Positions 42,339-52,174 are shown, counted from the first letter of the stretch. The stretch is DNA of 64,000 bases from Sphingomonadales bacterium (GCA_025352685.1 JANXSN010000038.1:27048-91047), one strand, 5' to 3'. Notes: generated by a model from the letters alone, not told the origin. Translations and numbers: made by a program.

Positions 42339-43343
42339 TCAACCCACGCGCGCCGTGCTCGCGCGGAGAACCAGTTCATGCTGGAGCCGTCTGTGCTCGA
42401 CGCTATCGCCTCTTTCGAAAAGTAGATTAGCCGCAGCGAAAGCGAGATCGCGAGTCGGCTGTCGGATCGTTGTGAGAGGGGGCCATACGAGTTGAGCAAG
42501 CGCGGTGTCGTCGAACCCAGCTACCGATAAATCGTCGGGAATATGCAGGTTCAACCGATGTGCGACTGCCAGCACGCCTGCCGCCATGTCATCGTTCGAA
42601 GCAAAAATTGCGGTTGGGCGGCGGGGCAGGGAGAGCAACGACTCAGCAGCCGATGCGCCGCTGGCGAAATCGAATTCGCCCGTCAGAACGCGTTCGGGAT
42701 CAAACGAGATGCCCGCACGGTCGAGCGCGCGACGGTATCCGAACAGGCGCTGCTCACTGGCCATATGGTTCGGGTGGCCGACAATGAATCCGATGATGCG
42801 GTGACCAAGGTTGATCAGGTGTGTCGTCATATCGTCTGCAGCCTGCACATCGTCCATGTAAACCGACGACGTCAGCGCGTGATTTGTACCCGGCGAAATC
42901 CGAACGAAGGGGGTGCCGCGCCGCTCCAGTTCGGCGAGTACCGGCGCGCAGTCGGTTACAGGCGATGACAGAATAATGCCGTCGACATGCGTTTCGTCGA
43001 TCAACCCGCCGACTTCGGCAGCGATTGTCGGTGATGAAACGTCGGCGGGTTGGGCAAGCATCCGAACGCCTGCCTGACGACACCGAGCCCAAACGCCGTC
43101 CTGAATAGCGTGGATGTAATAGGGCGAATGATTATCGTATATGAGCGCGATCTGGTGGGACCGGTTGCCGGCGAGCGACCGAGCAGCAAGACTGGGGCTA
43201 AACGACAACGCTGCCATCGCAGTCTCGACCTTCACCCTTGTTTCGGCGCGGACATAGCGTTCCTTGTTGAGGACGCGGCTCACAGTCTTGATTGAGACGC
43301 CTGCTTCCCTTGCCACGTCATTGATGGTGTTGCGCGCTGCCAT
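42339..43343 (-). CDS. LacI family transcriptional regulator
   Basis: A 334-residue repressor. The HTH begins TINDVAREAGVSIKTVSRVLNKERYV, with hinge PSLAARSLAGNRSHQIALIYDN. A periplasmic-binding-like ligand domain follows: VDGIILSSPVTD, RIIGFIVGHPNHMASEQRLFGYRRAL, PTAIFASNDDMAAGVLAVAHRLNLHIPDDLSVAGFDDT. It probably controls the flanking catabolic genes in response to a sugar-like ligand. It is encoded between the aldo/keto reductase and the divergent Gfo/Idh gene. Confidence 0.92.
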   Translation of the reverse strand: MAARNTINDVAREAGVSIKTVSRVLNKERYVRAETRVKVETAMAALSFSPSLAARSLAGNRSHQIALIYDNHSPYYIHAIQDGVWARCRQAGVRMLAQPADVSSPTIAAEVGGLIDETHVDGIILSSPVTDCAPVLAELERRGTPFVRISPGTNHALTSSVYMDDVQAADDMTTHLINLGHRIIGFIVGHPNHMASEQRLFGYRRALDRAGISFDPERVLTGEFDFASGASAAESLLSLPRRPTAIFASNDDMAAGVLAVAHRLNLHIPDDLSVAGFDDTALAQLVWPPLTTIRQPTRDLAFAAANLLFERGDSVEHRRLQHELVLRASTARVG

Positions 43344-43448
43344 TCACACCCCCTGAAGCGTTTGTTGTATGGCCGCAACGCCAGTCGATGCAACGCCTCT
43401 CACGCCTCTTGCGGACCCCATCGTGTCCGTGCCAAAGACGAAATTCAG

Positions 43449-43470
43449 ACATCGCTGTCATAAACGATGT
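43449..43470. promoter_or_regulatory. Inverted repeat upstream of the Gfo/Idh gene
   Basis: ACATCG (43449-43454) and CGATGT (43465-43470) form a perfect 6-bp inverted repeat 10 bases apart, located 14 bases before the TTG start of the Gfo/Idh gene. The spacing suits a dimeric regulator, but it does not match the LacI pattern, so its owner is unknown. Confidence 0.35.
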
Positions 43471-43484
43471 GCAGGGAGCAAGCA

Positions 43485-44561
43485 TTGACGCTGCGTTATG
43501 GTCTTGTCGGCACAGGCATGATGGGCATCGAGCACATCAACAATGTCGCGATCACCCCTGGTGCCGAGATCGCGGCGCTCTTCGATCCGTCCGAGACTTC
43601 GCTGTCGCGGGCTAAGGAGGCCTTGGGCGCCGATGCCGATCCGCAAATATTTGCTTCATCGGCCGAATTGGCAAACGCCGGCCTTGATGCCGTAATCGTC
43701 GCGAGCCCTAACCATACGCACCGGGCCGTTCTGGAACCGTTGTTCGATGCCGGCCTCAACATTCTGTGCGAAAAACCGATCGCCACGACGATCGACGATT
43801 CGCGTTGGATCGTCGAGCGCGCAGCCAAGTCGCCGGGCATTTTCTGGACCGCGATGGAATACCGCTTCATGCCGCCGGCAGCCCAATTCGTGCGACAGGT
43901 TCACGAGCTGCGCGCCGGCAACCTACAAATGCTGAGCATTCGCGAGCACCGCTTTCCATTTTTGGTAAAGGTCGGCGACTGGAATCGGTTCAGTGCCAAT
44001 ACCGGTGGAACGATGGTCGAGAAATGCTGCCATTTCTTCGATCTGATGCGCTTGATCGTCGGGTCAGAGGCTGTGCGCGTCTATTGCTCGGGCGCGATGG
44101 ACGTTAATCATCTCGACGAGCGGTACAACGGGCGCACGCCTGACATCCTCGACAACAGCTATACCACGGTGGACTTCGCAAACGGTGTCCGCGCCATGCT
44201 TGACCTCGCGATGTTTGCTGACGGTGCCGAGAACCAGGAAGAAATCACGGCGGTTGGCGACAGGGCGCGGCTCGATTGCCTGATACCGACCGGCGATCTC
44301 GTGTATAGCCCGCGAACCGGGTTCCGTCAGCCAAAGGCCGTCGAGCGTACGCACGTCGAGGTCGACGCCCGCGCGCTTGCTGCAGGACATCATCACGGCG
44401 CCACCTTTTACCAGCACCAGAAATTCTATAGTGCTTTAGTGGGCAATGGACCTGTAGAGGTTACAGCAACCGATGGCCTCATGGCCGTCGCCATCGGGAC
44501 GGCCGCGGAAATCAGCGCGCGCGAACGCCGTGTCGTAACGATGGATGAACTTGGTTTTTAA
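43485..44561 (+). CDS. Gfo/Idh/MocA family oxidoreductase
   Basis: A 358-residue NAD(P)-dependent dehydrogenase. The Rossmann motif is RYGLVGTGMMGIEHINN and the family signature is CEKPIATT, followed by the substrate domain (MVEKCCHFFDLMRLIVG contains the usual Lys/His). It likely oxidises a sugar, inositol or sugar acid. TTG 43485 has AGGGAG upstream; ATG 43467 is an alternative adding six residues. It lies 57 bases ahead of the TonB receptor, on the same strand, and is probably regulated by the LacI protein. Confidence 0.88.
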   Translation: MTLRYGLVGTGMMGIEHINNVAITPGAEIAALFDPSETSLSRAKEALGADADPQIFASSAELANAGLDAVIVASPNHTHRAVLEPLFDAGLNILCEKPIATTIDDSRWIVERAAKSPGIFWTAMEYRFMPPAAQFVRQVHELRAGNLQMLSIREHRFPFLVKVGDWNRFSANTGGTMVEKCCHFFDLMRLIVGSEAVRVYCSGAMDVNHLDERYNGRTPDILDNSYTTVDFANGVRAMLDLAMFADGAENQEEITAVGDRARLDCLIPTGDLVYSPRTGFRQPKAVERTHVEVDARALAAGHHHGATFYQHQKFYSALVGNGPVEVTATDGLMAVAIGTAAEISARERRVVTMDELGF

Positions 44562-44618
44562 AAAAACAACCGACGGACGCGCACAAGATCAGCGCGCCGG
44601 CGAGCAGGAGGAACGATA

Positions 44619-46967
44619 ATGAACAAGCAACTATTGCTGGCGAGCGCTGCTGCATTCGCGATTGTGACGGTCGCCCCGGCATTCGCACAAACGACCGCAA
44701 CGGCGCCAGCGGCCGAGGACAATGCGCCGGCTGAAATTATTGTCACCGCCCAGAAAAGGTCGGAACGGCTTCAGGATGTGCCTGTCGCCGTGTCCGTCGT
44801 CAGCGGTAGTGTGCTCGAAGCGCAAGGTAAGGTCAGCCTTGAAGGCGCTGTAAATCTGGTCCCATCTTTCAACTTCTTAAAGTCGGGGACCACGCTCAAC
44901 CAGTCACTTTTTCTGCGTGGTGTCGGAACCGCGACCTTCTCGATTGCCGGTGAACCTTCGGTTTCGACGGTTGTCGACGGCGTGGTCTACAGCCGTTCGG
45001 GCGAGGCGTTCAGCGAACTGGTCGATGTCGACCGCCTTGAAGTATTGCGCGGGCCACAGGGCACGTTGTTCGGCAAGAACGCGTCGGCGGGCGTGATCAA
45101 TATTATTTCGAAGCGGCCGACCGCGGATTTCGGCGGTTACGTCGAAGCGGGGTATTTTACCGAAAAGGAATACCGACTGCGCGGCGCCGTGAATGTCCCG
45201 CTGAGCGACACCATCCGCACCCGGCTGAATGGCTTTTACTCGAATTATGGTGGAAACATTACCAACGTTGGCGTCACCGGCAACCCCAAAGTCAACGGTT
45301 GGGAGCATTATGGCGGTCGCCTGGCGATCGACATCGATGTTTCGCCGACAGTGAAGCTGTCGCTGAATGCCGACTATCATAAGAACAACGACGATTGCTG
45401 TGCCGAGGTGATCGGCACGCCGCCCATCGTCGGCGCGACGGGCGCGACGACGACGAATGGGTCACAGGCTGTGCTGCCGACACCGCTTGGCGACAAGACG
45501 CGAACGATTGCACAAAACCTGATCACACGCACGCTGGAAACCGGCTACGGATTTTCGGCACAGCTCGATGCCGAAGTCGGATCCCAGACGGTGACGTCGA
45601 TCACTGCCTATCGCCGCTGGGACAATACCGAAATTCGTGACGGTGATTTCTTGCCCGGTGCCTATATCGGGTTTACCCAACTGCACGACGCAGGGCCGCA
45701 AACGGGCAACACGTTTAGCCAGGAAATCCGTCTGACGTCACCGGGCAAGCAGGTCTTCGACTATGTGATTGGTGCCTATTACTCGCGGGCATTTTCGGAA
45801 CGGGTGTTCACGCGCAACGATGTCGTTTGTACCGCGGCTGCTTTACCCGCGCCGACGGCGCTGACGCCTTGTTCGTCCCCGCTTGCGGCACCCTCGACAT
45901 TTCCGTCGGCGTCCGCTGATTTTGGATCAACCTTTAAAAACCTGGCGTTCTTTGGTCAGGGCATAGTAAATGTCAGCCAGAATTTTCGCCTCATCGGCGG
46001 TCTGCGCTATACGTCCGATCAGCTCGACGTGTTCCACAGCCGCAATACGACGCTGTCGGGGCCCGGCATCAACCCCAGCTTTCCAGTCACTCCCACAGGG
46101 ACCGGTCAGCCAGCAGTGCCGTTCACGGGTAAAGCAACCAACACGAACTGGTCGGGCAAGGCTGGTGCACAGTTCAACCTCAGTCACAATTCGATGGTCT
46201 ATGGCACCTATGCTCGGGGATATAAGGGCCCGGCATTCAACGTCTTCTTCAACCTGACGGCAACGGGCACGAACGTGATCTCACCCGAAACCTCTGACGC
46301 CTATGAAGTCGGGATGAAGAATACGCTTTTTGGCGGCAAGCTGGTGCTCAACTTGGCCGGCTACTATGCCAAATATCATAATTTCCAGGCAAATAACCCT
46401 GATTTGGTGGCCGGCGTTGTCGTAACGCGCTTCACAAACGCTGGTGACGTTTCGACGCGCGGTGCTGAACTTGATCTGATCTGGCGGCCCGCACGCGACC
46501 TGAACGTTTCTGGTGGTGTTGCGTATACCGACGCCAAGGTCGATCAGTTCCTCGCAGCACCAGGCGCTGCGGCAACGGCCATCGTCCCGGCCGGGACGCC
46601 TTTGGCATTTGCGCCTAAATTCAAGGGATCTCTCGGCGCCGATTACCGCTGGCGGACTTCGGGCTCGGTCGACTTCACATTTGGTGCACAGGGCAGCTTT
46701 CAGTCGAGCCAGCTTGCCAGCTTTTCGCCCAATCCGGTCATTCGTCAGCTAGCGACGATTCACGAATACGGACTCGTGAACCTGTCGGCGGGCATCGTCG
46801 ACGTGAATGACCGCTGGCGCGTAACAGTCCAGCTTCGCAATGCGCTTGATCAAAGCTTTGCAGCGGCAATAACCAATGGCGGACCGGGCGGGGCTTACCG
46901 CTATCAAATCCCGCGCGATGCGGATCGCTATTTCGGTGTTACTGCCCGGATTAACTTCGGCAAATAA
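44619..46967 (+). CDS. TonB-dependent outer-membrane receptor (LacI island)
   Basis: A 782-residue receptor. Signal peptide to AFAQ, TonB box EIIVTAQKRSERLQDVPVAVSV, plug domain with VLRGPQGTLFGKNASAGVINII, then a 22-strand barrel ending RYFGVTARINFGK with a C-terminal aromatic/Lys. It would import a substrate through the outer membrane with TonB-ExbBD energy. The link to dehydrogenases, MFS permease and LacI suggests a carbohydrate. A GGAGGAACG ribosome site precedes ATG 44619. Confidence 0.93.
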   Translation: MNKQLLLASAAAFAIVTVAPAFAQTTATAPAAEDNAPAEIIVTAQKRSERLQDVPVAVSVVSGSVLEAQGKVSLEGAVNLVPSFNFLKSGTTLNQSLFLRGVGTATFSIAGEPSVSTVVDGVVYSRSGEAFSELVDVDRLEVLRGPQGTLFGKNASAGVINIISKRPTADFGGYVEAGYFTEKEYRLRGAVNVPLSDTIRTRLNGFYSNYGGNITNVGVTGNPKVNGWEHYGGRLAIDIDVSPTVKLSLNADYHKNNDDCCAEVIGTPPIVGATGATTTNGSQAVLPTPLGDKTRTIAQNLITRTLETGYGFSAQLDAEVGSQTVTSITAYRRWDNTEIRDGDFLPGAYIGFTQLHDAGPQTGNTFSQEIRLTSPGKQVFDYVIGAYYSRAFSERVFTRNDVVCTAAALPAPTALTPCSSPLAAPSTFPSASADFGSTFKNLAFFGQGIVNVSQNFRLIGGLRYTSDQLDVFHSRNTTLSGPGINPSFPVTPTGTGQPAVPFTGKATNTNWSGKAGAQFNLSHNSMVYGTYARGYKGPAFNVFFNLTATGTNVISPETSDAYEVGMKNTLFGGKLVLNLAGYYAKYHNFQANNPDLVAGVVVTRFTNAGDVSTRGAELDLIWRPARDLNVSGGVAYTDAKVDQFLAAPGAAATAIVPAGTPLAFAPKFKGSLGADYRWRTSGSVDFTFGAQGSFQSSQLASFSPNPVIRQLATIHEYGLVNLSAGIVDVNDRWRVTVQLRNALDQSFAAAITNGGPGGAYRYQIPRDADRYFGVTARINFGK

Positions 46968-46987
46968 CCCGCTTTGCCAGCGCGCGA

Positions 46988-47021
46988 CGATGACCCTGCC
47001 GACAGAGGAGCGAGGTCATCG
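46988..47021. terminator. Hairpin between convergent genes
   Basis: CGATGACC (46988-46995) pairs with GGTCATCG (47014-47021) across an 18-base loop. It lies between the end of the TonB receptor gene and the end of the MFS gene, which converge. No T run is obvious, so it may serve both strands weakly. Confidence 0.4.
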
Positions 47022-47025
47022 CGTT

Positions 47026-48297
47026 TCAAGTCGTTGCCGGCCGGATGACGGGGAGCATCAGGTGGATCCACAGCAACGCCAACAAATAGGCGCTCGCGCA
47101 GATCGCGAACATCGGCCAATAGCCCCAGTGGTGCATCAGGCTGTATCCGGCAAACCAGATCATGCCGGCTCCCGATAAATTGCCCGCGACAGCCCCCGCG
47201 CTGATGACTGTCGCTACGCGGGCCACCGGTACTGCGTCTGCAGTCATGCCAAATACGTTTGTCGAGAACCCCTGATGCGCAAACAACGCAACGCCGATGA
47301 TCAGGGCCGCAATCCACGGATTAGGTGCATAGATCGCGAGCGGCATCGGCAGGATCAGGCAGGCGTAGAAAAACATCGAAGTCTTGCGTGCCCGGTTCAT
47401 CGACCACCCCTGATTGAGGAGCAGCGGGAATAACAGGCCTGACGAAAGCGCCCCCATGGCGGCAAAACCGTAAGCCACTGCCGTGGGGCCGCCGAGCGTA
47501 CCTTGTTTCATGGCAAAGACCCGCGCGAAGAAATCCGGAATGAAGAACAACAGGAAGAACCAACCGAGGTCGCTCAACAGCTTTGCGCCAACAACCGCCC
47601 AACTACGACGATCAGAAAATAGAGCGCTCCAGCTCACCTTTGCAGACACGTTGTCGGCGGGCACGGCAAGTGGCTTCTCGACGGGCATAAGATTGCGTGT
47701 GCCGACGATCCAAAAGACCAGCCAGGCAAACCCGAGCGCGCCCGTCACGATGAACGCTGCCTGCCACCCGAACGCGAGCGCGAGAGGCGGAATGACCAGC
47801 GGCGTGACGATCGCGCCGATGTTGGGCGCTGTGTTACCGAGGCCAAGCGCGAAAGAGCGTTCTCTGACGGGTAAATAGACTGCAGCAGATTTTACCGCTG
47901 CCGGGGTACCGACCGTTTCCGCCGCTGCAAGCGCGACCCGGGCGATCACGAATTGCGAAACAGTGGCTGCGAACGCGTGCGCGATGCCGGCGAGGCTCCA
48001 CATCCCGACGCCCCAGCCGAGCGCGCGTCGTACGCCGAACCGATCCACAAACCAGCCGACGACGAGGTAAGAGATCGCAGCAGTGATCTGAAATGTGGTG
48101 CCGAGCAGCGCATAATCGCTGTCGTTCCAGTTGAAACGCGCCTGTAGCGTGGGTTTAAGCAGGGCTAACACCTGCCGGTCGACATAATTCAAGGCAATGG
48201 CGATGAAGATCAGGCCAATCAGCAACGCGCGTGCTCTCGATGTCGATCCTGATGCTGTCAGAGAGCGCGCATTGTCACCGATTGACATCGCTGTCAT
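47026..48297 (-). CDS. MFS transporter, anion:cation symporter (hexuronate-like) group
   Basis: A 423-residue, 12-helix inner-membrane permease. IALNYVDRQVLALLKPTLQARFNWNDSDYALLGTTFQ and GWFVDRFGVRRALGWGVGMWS match the ACS family, which imports sugar acids such as hexuronates. It begins MTAMSIGDN, with ATG 48288 (AGGATG upstream) an alternative start. Convergent with the receptor gene, it probably takes up the compound the receptor brings into the periplasm. Confidence 0.88.
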   Translation of the reverse strand: MTAMSIGDNARSLTASGSTSRARALLIGLIFIAIALNYVDRQVLALLKPTLQARFNWNDSDYALLGTTFQITAAISYLVVGWFVDRFGVRRALGWGVGMWSLAGIAHAFAATVSQFVIARVALAAAETVGTPAAVKSAAVYLPVRERSFALGLGNTAPNIGAIVTPLVIPPLALAFGWQAAFIVTGALGFAWLVFWIVGTRNLMPVEKPLAVPADNVSAKVSWSALFSDRRSWAVVGAKLLSDLGWFFLLFFIPDFFARVFAMKQGTLGGPTAVAYGFAAMGALSSGLLFPLLLNQGWSMNRARKTSMFFYACLILPMPLAIYAPNPWIAALIIGVALFAHQGFSTNVFGMTADAVPVARVATVISAGAVAGNLSGAGMIWFAGYSLMHHWGYWPMFAICASAYLLALLWIHLMLPVIRPATT

Positions 48298-48346
48298 CCT
48301 TCTGCCTTTGACACCGCCTTAGAGCGTCTTCAGACACGGGCAAGCA

Positions 48347-49396
48347 ATGAAAACAGAACGTACCTTACCGGCGGCGGCAGACTTATACGGTGACCTGCTT
48401 GACGTTGCTTCTTCGTCCCGTCTCGGCTGGCGAGCGTATCTCGCCGGATTGTTACTGACCGCAGTTGCCTCCTTGGCGGCGGCGTATCTTGCCGAACATT
48501 ATGGCGCACCCATTATGCTGATGGGCCTGCTCATTGGTCTTGCCTTCAATTTCGCCAATGCCGATCCGCGGTTGCATGCAGGACTTGGCTTTGCCTCCAA
48601 GACGTTGCTGCGCTGGGGGATCGTTCTGGTCGGCTTCCAGGTTACATTCGGCGAGATCGCGAGCTTGGGCATTCGTGCGTTTGCAGCAATTGCCGTGATG
48701 GTTGCGCTCGTCACCCTCAGCGGCACTCTCGTGTCGAAATGGCTTGGACGTGGAGCAGCATTCGGGACACTAGCTGGCGGCGCCGTCGCGATTTGCGGCG
48801 CATCGGCGGCACTGGCGCTGTCGAGTGTCCTTGGCGACAAACGGGCATCGAACGCGCAACTGACACTGGTTCTCGTCGCTGTCTCAGCCGCGAGCGCCGT
48901 TGCAATGTCGTTTTATCCAGCACTTGCCCATATGCTTCACCTGACCGATCGGCAGGCGGGGTTCCTGATGGGCGCATCGATTCATGACGTCGCTCAGGCG
49001 CTCGGTGCAGGGTATTCCTATTCGCCCGAGGCCGGCGCGACGGCCACCGTCGTCAAACTCACGCGTGTGGCGCTGCTTGCTCCTGCGTTGGCTGTCGTTG
49101 CGTTGGCTTATCCCGATGACGGGGTTTCGCAGCGGAGCAGGGTAGGGGTGCCGTGGTTCGTGCTGGGCTTTCTTGGCCTCTGCGCCGTTCATTCGCTCAT
49201 CACTTTGCCGCAGCCCGTCCTCGAGGCAGCCAAGCCGGGTGCAACTGGCCTTTTATTGCTTGCCGTTACGGCCACCGGCATTCGTTCACCAATGAACCTG
49301 TTGCTTGAACAGGGCTGGCGCGCATCGATGCCGGTCATCACAGCGACACTGATTTCGTTCGTGCTCGCGCTCGGTACTGCGCTCATTCTGGTCTGA
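48347..49396 (+). CDS. YeiH/UPF0324 family putative sulfate exporter-type transporter
   Basis: A 349-residue inner-membrane protein with about ten hydrophobic segments. Family signature regions: YGAPIMLMGLLIGLAFN, DPRLHAGLGFASKTLLRWGIVLVGFQ, GAAFGTLAGGAVAICGASAALALS and GASIHDVAQALGAGYSYSPEAG. YeiH-type proteins are called putative sulfate exporters without firm proof. It is divergent from the MFS gene and ends just before the PHO-box array. Confidence 0.83.
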   Translation: MKTERTLPAAADLYGDLLDVASSSRLGWRAYLAGLLLTAVASLAAAYLAEHYGAPIMLMGLLIGLAFNFANADPRLHAGLGFASKTLLRWGIVLVGFQVTFGEIASLGIRAFAAIAVMVALVTLSGTLVSKWLGRGAAFGTLAGGAVAICGASAALALSSVLGDKRASNAQLTLVLVAVSAASAVAMSFYPALAHMLHLTDRQAGFLMGASIHDVAQALGAGYSYSPEAGATATVVKLTRVALLAPALAVVALAYPDDGVSQRSRVGVPWFVLGFLGLCAVHSLITLPQPVLEAAKPGATGLLLLAVTATGIRSPMNLLLEQGWRASMPVITATLISFVLALGTALILV

Positions 49397-49397
49397 A

Positions 49398-49459
49398 GTG
49401 TCACGTGATTGTCATGGTTTTGTCATCACAATGACACCGTAATTGCGCCGTTCTGTCAT
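49398..49459 (+). promoter_or_regulatory. PHO-box array upstream of the TonB receptor
   Basis: Three direct half-sites at an exact 11-base period: GTGTCAC (49398), TTGTCAT (49409) and TTGTCAT (49420). A perfect CTGTCAT stands at 49453, in phase at 3 x 11. PHO boxes are tandem CTGTCAT-like heptamers joined by 4-base spacers, so this array fits binding by a PhoB dimer or two. It ends 107 bases before the receptor start. A -10 like TAATTG (49444) is possible. Confidence 0.6.
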
Positions 49460-49566
49460 ACGCTCTGCCTAACGGAACAGCGGGACGGAAACGGGGGCCG
49501 CCGAGTCGGTCATCTCCGCGCCTTCGAAATTCACTCGAACCCGGATTAGCCGGAGCGGAGACACTA

Positions 49567-52158
49567 ATGACCTCGTCCACTACCCTGAGAGCAGTGCTTT
49601 TGGTGAGCGCCGCGTGCGTGCCCCAACTCGCCATCGGTTCAGCTGCTCACGCACAGGGCACGCCTGCTGCCGCCCCTGCGCCATCCGATGCTGCGGATGC
49701 GGCCAACGGGCTTGGCGATATCGTTGTGACGGCGACCAAGCGCGAGACAAATCTCCAGCAGACGCCAATCGCCATTTCGGTCGTGAACAGTCAAATGCTC
49801 AAGGATCGCCACATCCAGAGCCTTTACGATCTGGCCGATGGTGGCGTCCCGTCGCTGCGCGTCGCCACCTTCGAAGCGCGTCAGTCGGCGCTGACCGTCG
49901 GCATCCGCGGTATCGTTCCGCTCGATGCTAACCAGCCCGCTCGCGAACAGGGTGTCGGAATCTACATCGACGGGGTCTATCTCGGACGCCAGCATGGTCT
50001 CAATGCCGGGCTTTTCGACGTCGAGCGGATCGAAGTGTTGAAGGGTCCACAGGGCACCTTGTTCGGCCGCAATACCGAAGGCGGCGCGCTGTCGATCGTC
50101 GCCCGCGCGCCGAGCGGCGAGTTCGGCGGCCGTGTGAGCGCGGGATATGGCAACTACGGGGCTTACACCGGCGAGCTCCACCTCGATCTCCCCGAGTATC
50201 ATAACTTCAGCGTCAAGCTCGACGGCATCGTGCAGTATCAAGGGGCGACGACAACTGACCCGCTCGCTGGCCAAACCGGCTGGAACTATTATGACCGCCG
50301 CGGTGGCCGCATCGCCGTCCGGTGGAAACCAGCTGCCGAGATCACCGACGATTTCTCGGTCGACGTTGCCCAGGACAGCAACACGCCGTTCTACAGTCAA
50401 TTGCTCAACTACAACCCGAACGGGTGCCCGAGTGGCGGCTCCAACCTGGCGCCGATTGCTGCGGGCAGTGCGTCGGCCTGTACCACGCCAGGGACGGCTT
50501 TTACTGGCCTGTCGGGCAAGGTTCAACCGGTCCTGCCTGGGGTAGTAATAAATGGTACCAGCCGCCAGACAGTCGCCGATATCGGCGTGCCCCAACAGCC
50601 GAGCGTCGACAAAACACATGGCTTCACTAACACGTTGAAATGGAAGGTGTCACCGGAGCTCGAACTGCGTTCGATCACGGCATGGCGGGGTGTGACGGCA
50701 ACCCAGTGGGACAACTCGGGCGGTGCCCACCGTGTCCCTGTCGTCAAACCAGACTGCGCGGGGGCCGCTTGCAATTTCAGCCGCTACAGCCTTGCCGACC
50801 TGCGCCAGAATCAGTTCAGCCAGGAGTTTCAGGCGGTTGGCACCGTCGGCAGGATCGATTACGTTGCCGGGCTCTACTATTTTAACGAGCATGTCAGCGA
50901 TGATGCCGCGACGCCAAACTCCGTGGCCATCGTTAATTATACCTCACTGCCGTCAGCTACGCCCATTAGCTTTGTAACGCTTGACCCCTGCACGGGGTCG
51001 GGCGGGTTCGGGTCGCAGCCTAATTGCCGCTCGCAGGACCGTTCGTCCGAAGTCTGGTCAAAAAGCTATGCCGCTTATGGTCAGGTAACCTGGAATGCCA
51101 CCGATGCACTCCACCTCACCGTTGGTGGTCGCTACACACATGACAAGAAGTCTGGCGTGCTGCACTTTTCGCGCAACATCAATTACGATGATCCGGCTAA
51201 TGCCGCCAAGGTGGCGGCCAACAGCTACACGCCTCTCGACAAGTCGTGGGATCGTTTTAATCCGATGGCCACGCTCGCCTATGACGTCACGCAAAACGTT
51301 CATGTTTACGCCAAATATGCGACCGGTTACCGCGCTGGTGGCGCCAGCTCGCGTACCTCGGACTACCGGGCCTTCAATCCCGAGGACATCAAATCATATG
51401 AAATCGGCCTGAAGACGGATTTCTGGGATCACAAGGCGCGGCTCAACCTGGCCGGGTATATGATGGATCGAAAGAACAGCCAGGTCGATCTCAGCACCAT
51501 CCAGCCGACTGCAACGGGGAACTTCAACAACCTGGTGACCTTCAATGCACCTGGAATTACCAAAATCCGCGGCATCGAAGCCGACTTGACGGTGAGCCCG
51601 GTGGAAGGGCTGACGCTGAACGCGTCGTACGCCTACACCCACACCGACATCCCGTTGATCCCGGTGACCTACTCGGAATTTACTAAAGCGGGCGCGCCGA
51701 CGGGAAACTCGACGACGGTTGCTCAGAAGTTTTATATCGTCTTTACGCCCCGCAACGCGGCCAGCGGTTCGATCGACTACAAGATACCGGTCAGCGATGC
51801 TGGTACGTCGTTGAAAATGCATCTCGACGCCAACTACTCGCAATCGACGCAAGCATTTGACCAGTTTGCAACCCATAATGATGCGTCGTTCATCGTAAAC
51901 GGTCGCATTTCACTTGCTGATATTTCGATGGGCAGTGGCGGTCAGAAGCTGACCGTTGCCTTGTGGGGTCGGAACCTGTTTGATTATCAATATGTCTTCC
52001 GTCGTGATCCGTCGAATAGCCTCCCTTCAGTCCAGTCAACCGCTGTTGCGGGTGTTCCCAACATCGTGGCGATCGGAAACGTGAACAATGTGCTCGGCGA
52101 CTATGGCAACTTCAATGCGCCGCGTACCTTCGGGATCGAGGCGTCGGTCAAGTTCTAG
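49567..52158 (+). CDS. TonB-dependent outer-membrane receptor (PHO-box linked)
   Basis: An 863-residue receptor. Signal peptide to AAHAQG, TonB box GDIVVTATKRETNLQQTPIAISVV, plug domain with VLKGPQGTLFGRNTEGGALSIVA and a large barrel ending RTFGIEASVKF. The substrate cannot be read from sequence. The PHO-box array in front suggests induction in phosphate limitation; uptake of a phosphate ester or of a metal is possible. A strong palindromic terminator follows the stop. Confidence 0.93.
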   Translation: MTSSTTLRAVLLVSAACVPQLAIGSAAHAQGTPAAAPAPSDAADAANGLGDIVVTATKRETNLQQTPIAISVVNSQMLKDRHIQSLYDLADGGVPSLRVATFEARQSALTVGIRGIVPLDANQPAREQGVGIYIDGVYLGRQHGLNAGLFDVERIEVLKGPQGTLFGRNTEGGALSIVARAPSGEFGGRVSAGYGNYGAYTGELHLDLPEYHNFSVKLDGIVQYQGATTTDPLAGQTGWNYYDRRGGRIAVRWKPAAEITDDFSVDVAQDSNTPFYSQLLNYNPNGCPSGGSNLAPIAAGSASACTTPGTAFTGLSGKVQPVLPGVVINGTSRQTVADIGVPQQPSVDKTHGFTNTLKWKVSPELELRSITAWRGVTATQWDNSGGAHRVPVVKPDCAGAACNFSRYSLADLRQNQFSQEFQAVGTVGRIDYVAGLYYFNEHVSDDAATPNSVAIVNYTSLPSATPISFVTLDPCTGSGGFGSQPNCRSQDRSSEVWSKSYAAYGQVTWNATDALHLTVGGRYTHDKKSGVLHFSRNINYDDPANAAKVAANSYTPLDKSWDRFNPMATLAYDVTQNVHVYAKYATGYRAGGASSRTSDYRAFNPEDIKSYEIGLKTDFWDHKARLNLAGYMMDRKNSQVDLSTIQPTATGNFNNLVTFNAPGITKIRGIEADLTVSPVEGLTLNASYAYTHTDIPLIPVTYSEFTKAGAPTGNSTTVAQKFYIVFTPRNAASGSIDYKIPVSDAGTSLKMHLDANYSQSTQAFDQFATHNDASFIVNGRISLADISMGSGGQKLTVALWGRNLFDYQYVFRRDPSNSLPSVQSTAVAGVPNIVAIGNVNNVLGDYGNFNAPRTFGIEASVKF

Positions 52159-52174
52159 CCGTCTAACCCAAGTC

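Noticed and set aside
49639..50619. Long minus-strand open frame opposite the second TonB receptor
   Set aside because: It has no domain and the plus strand is a full receptor with plug and barrel motifs.
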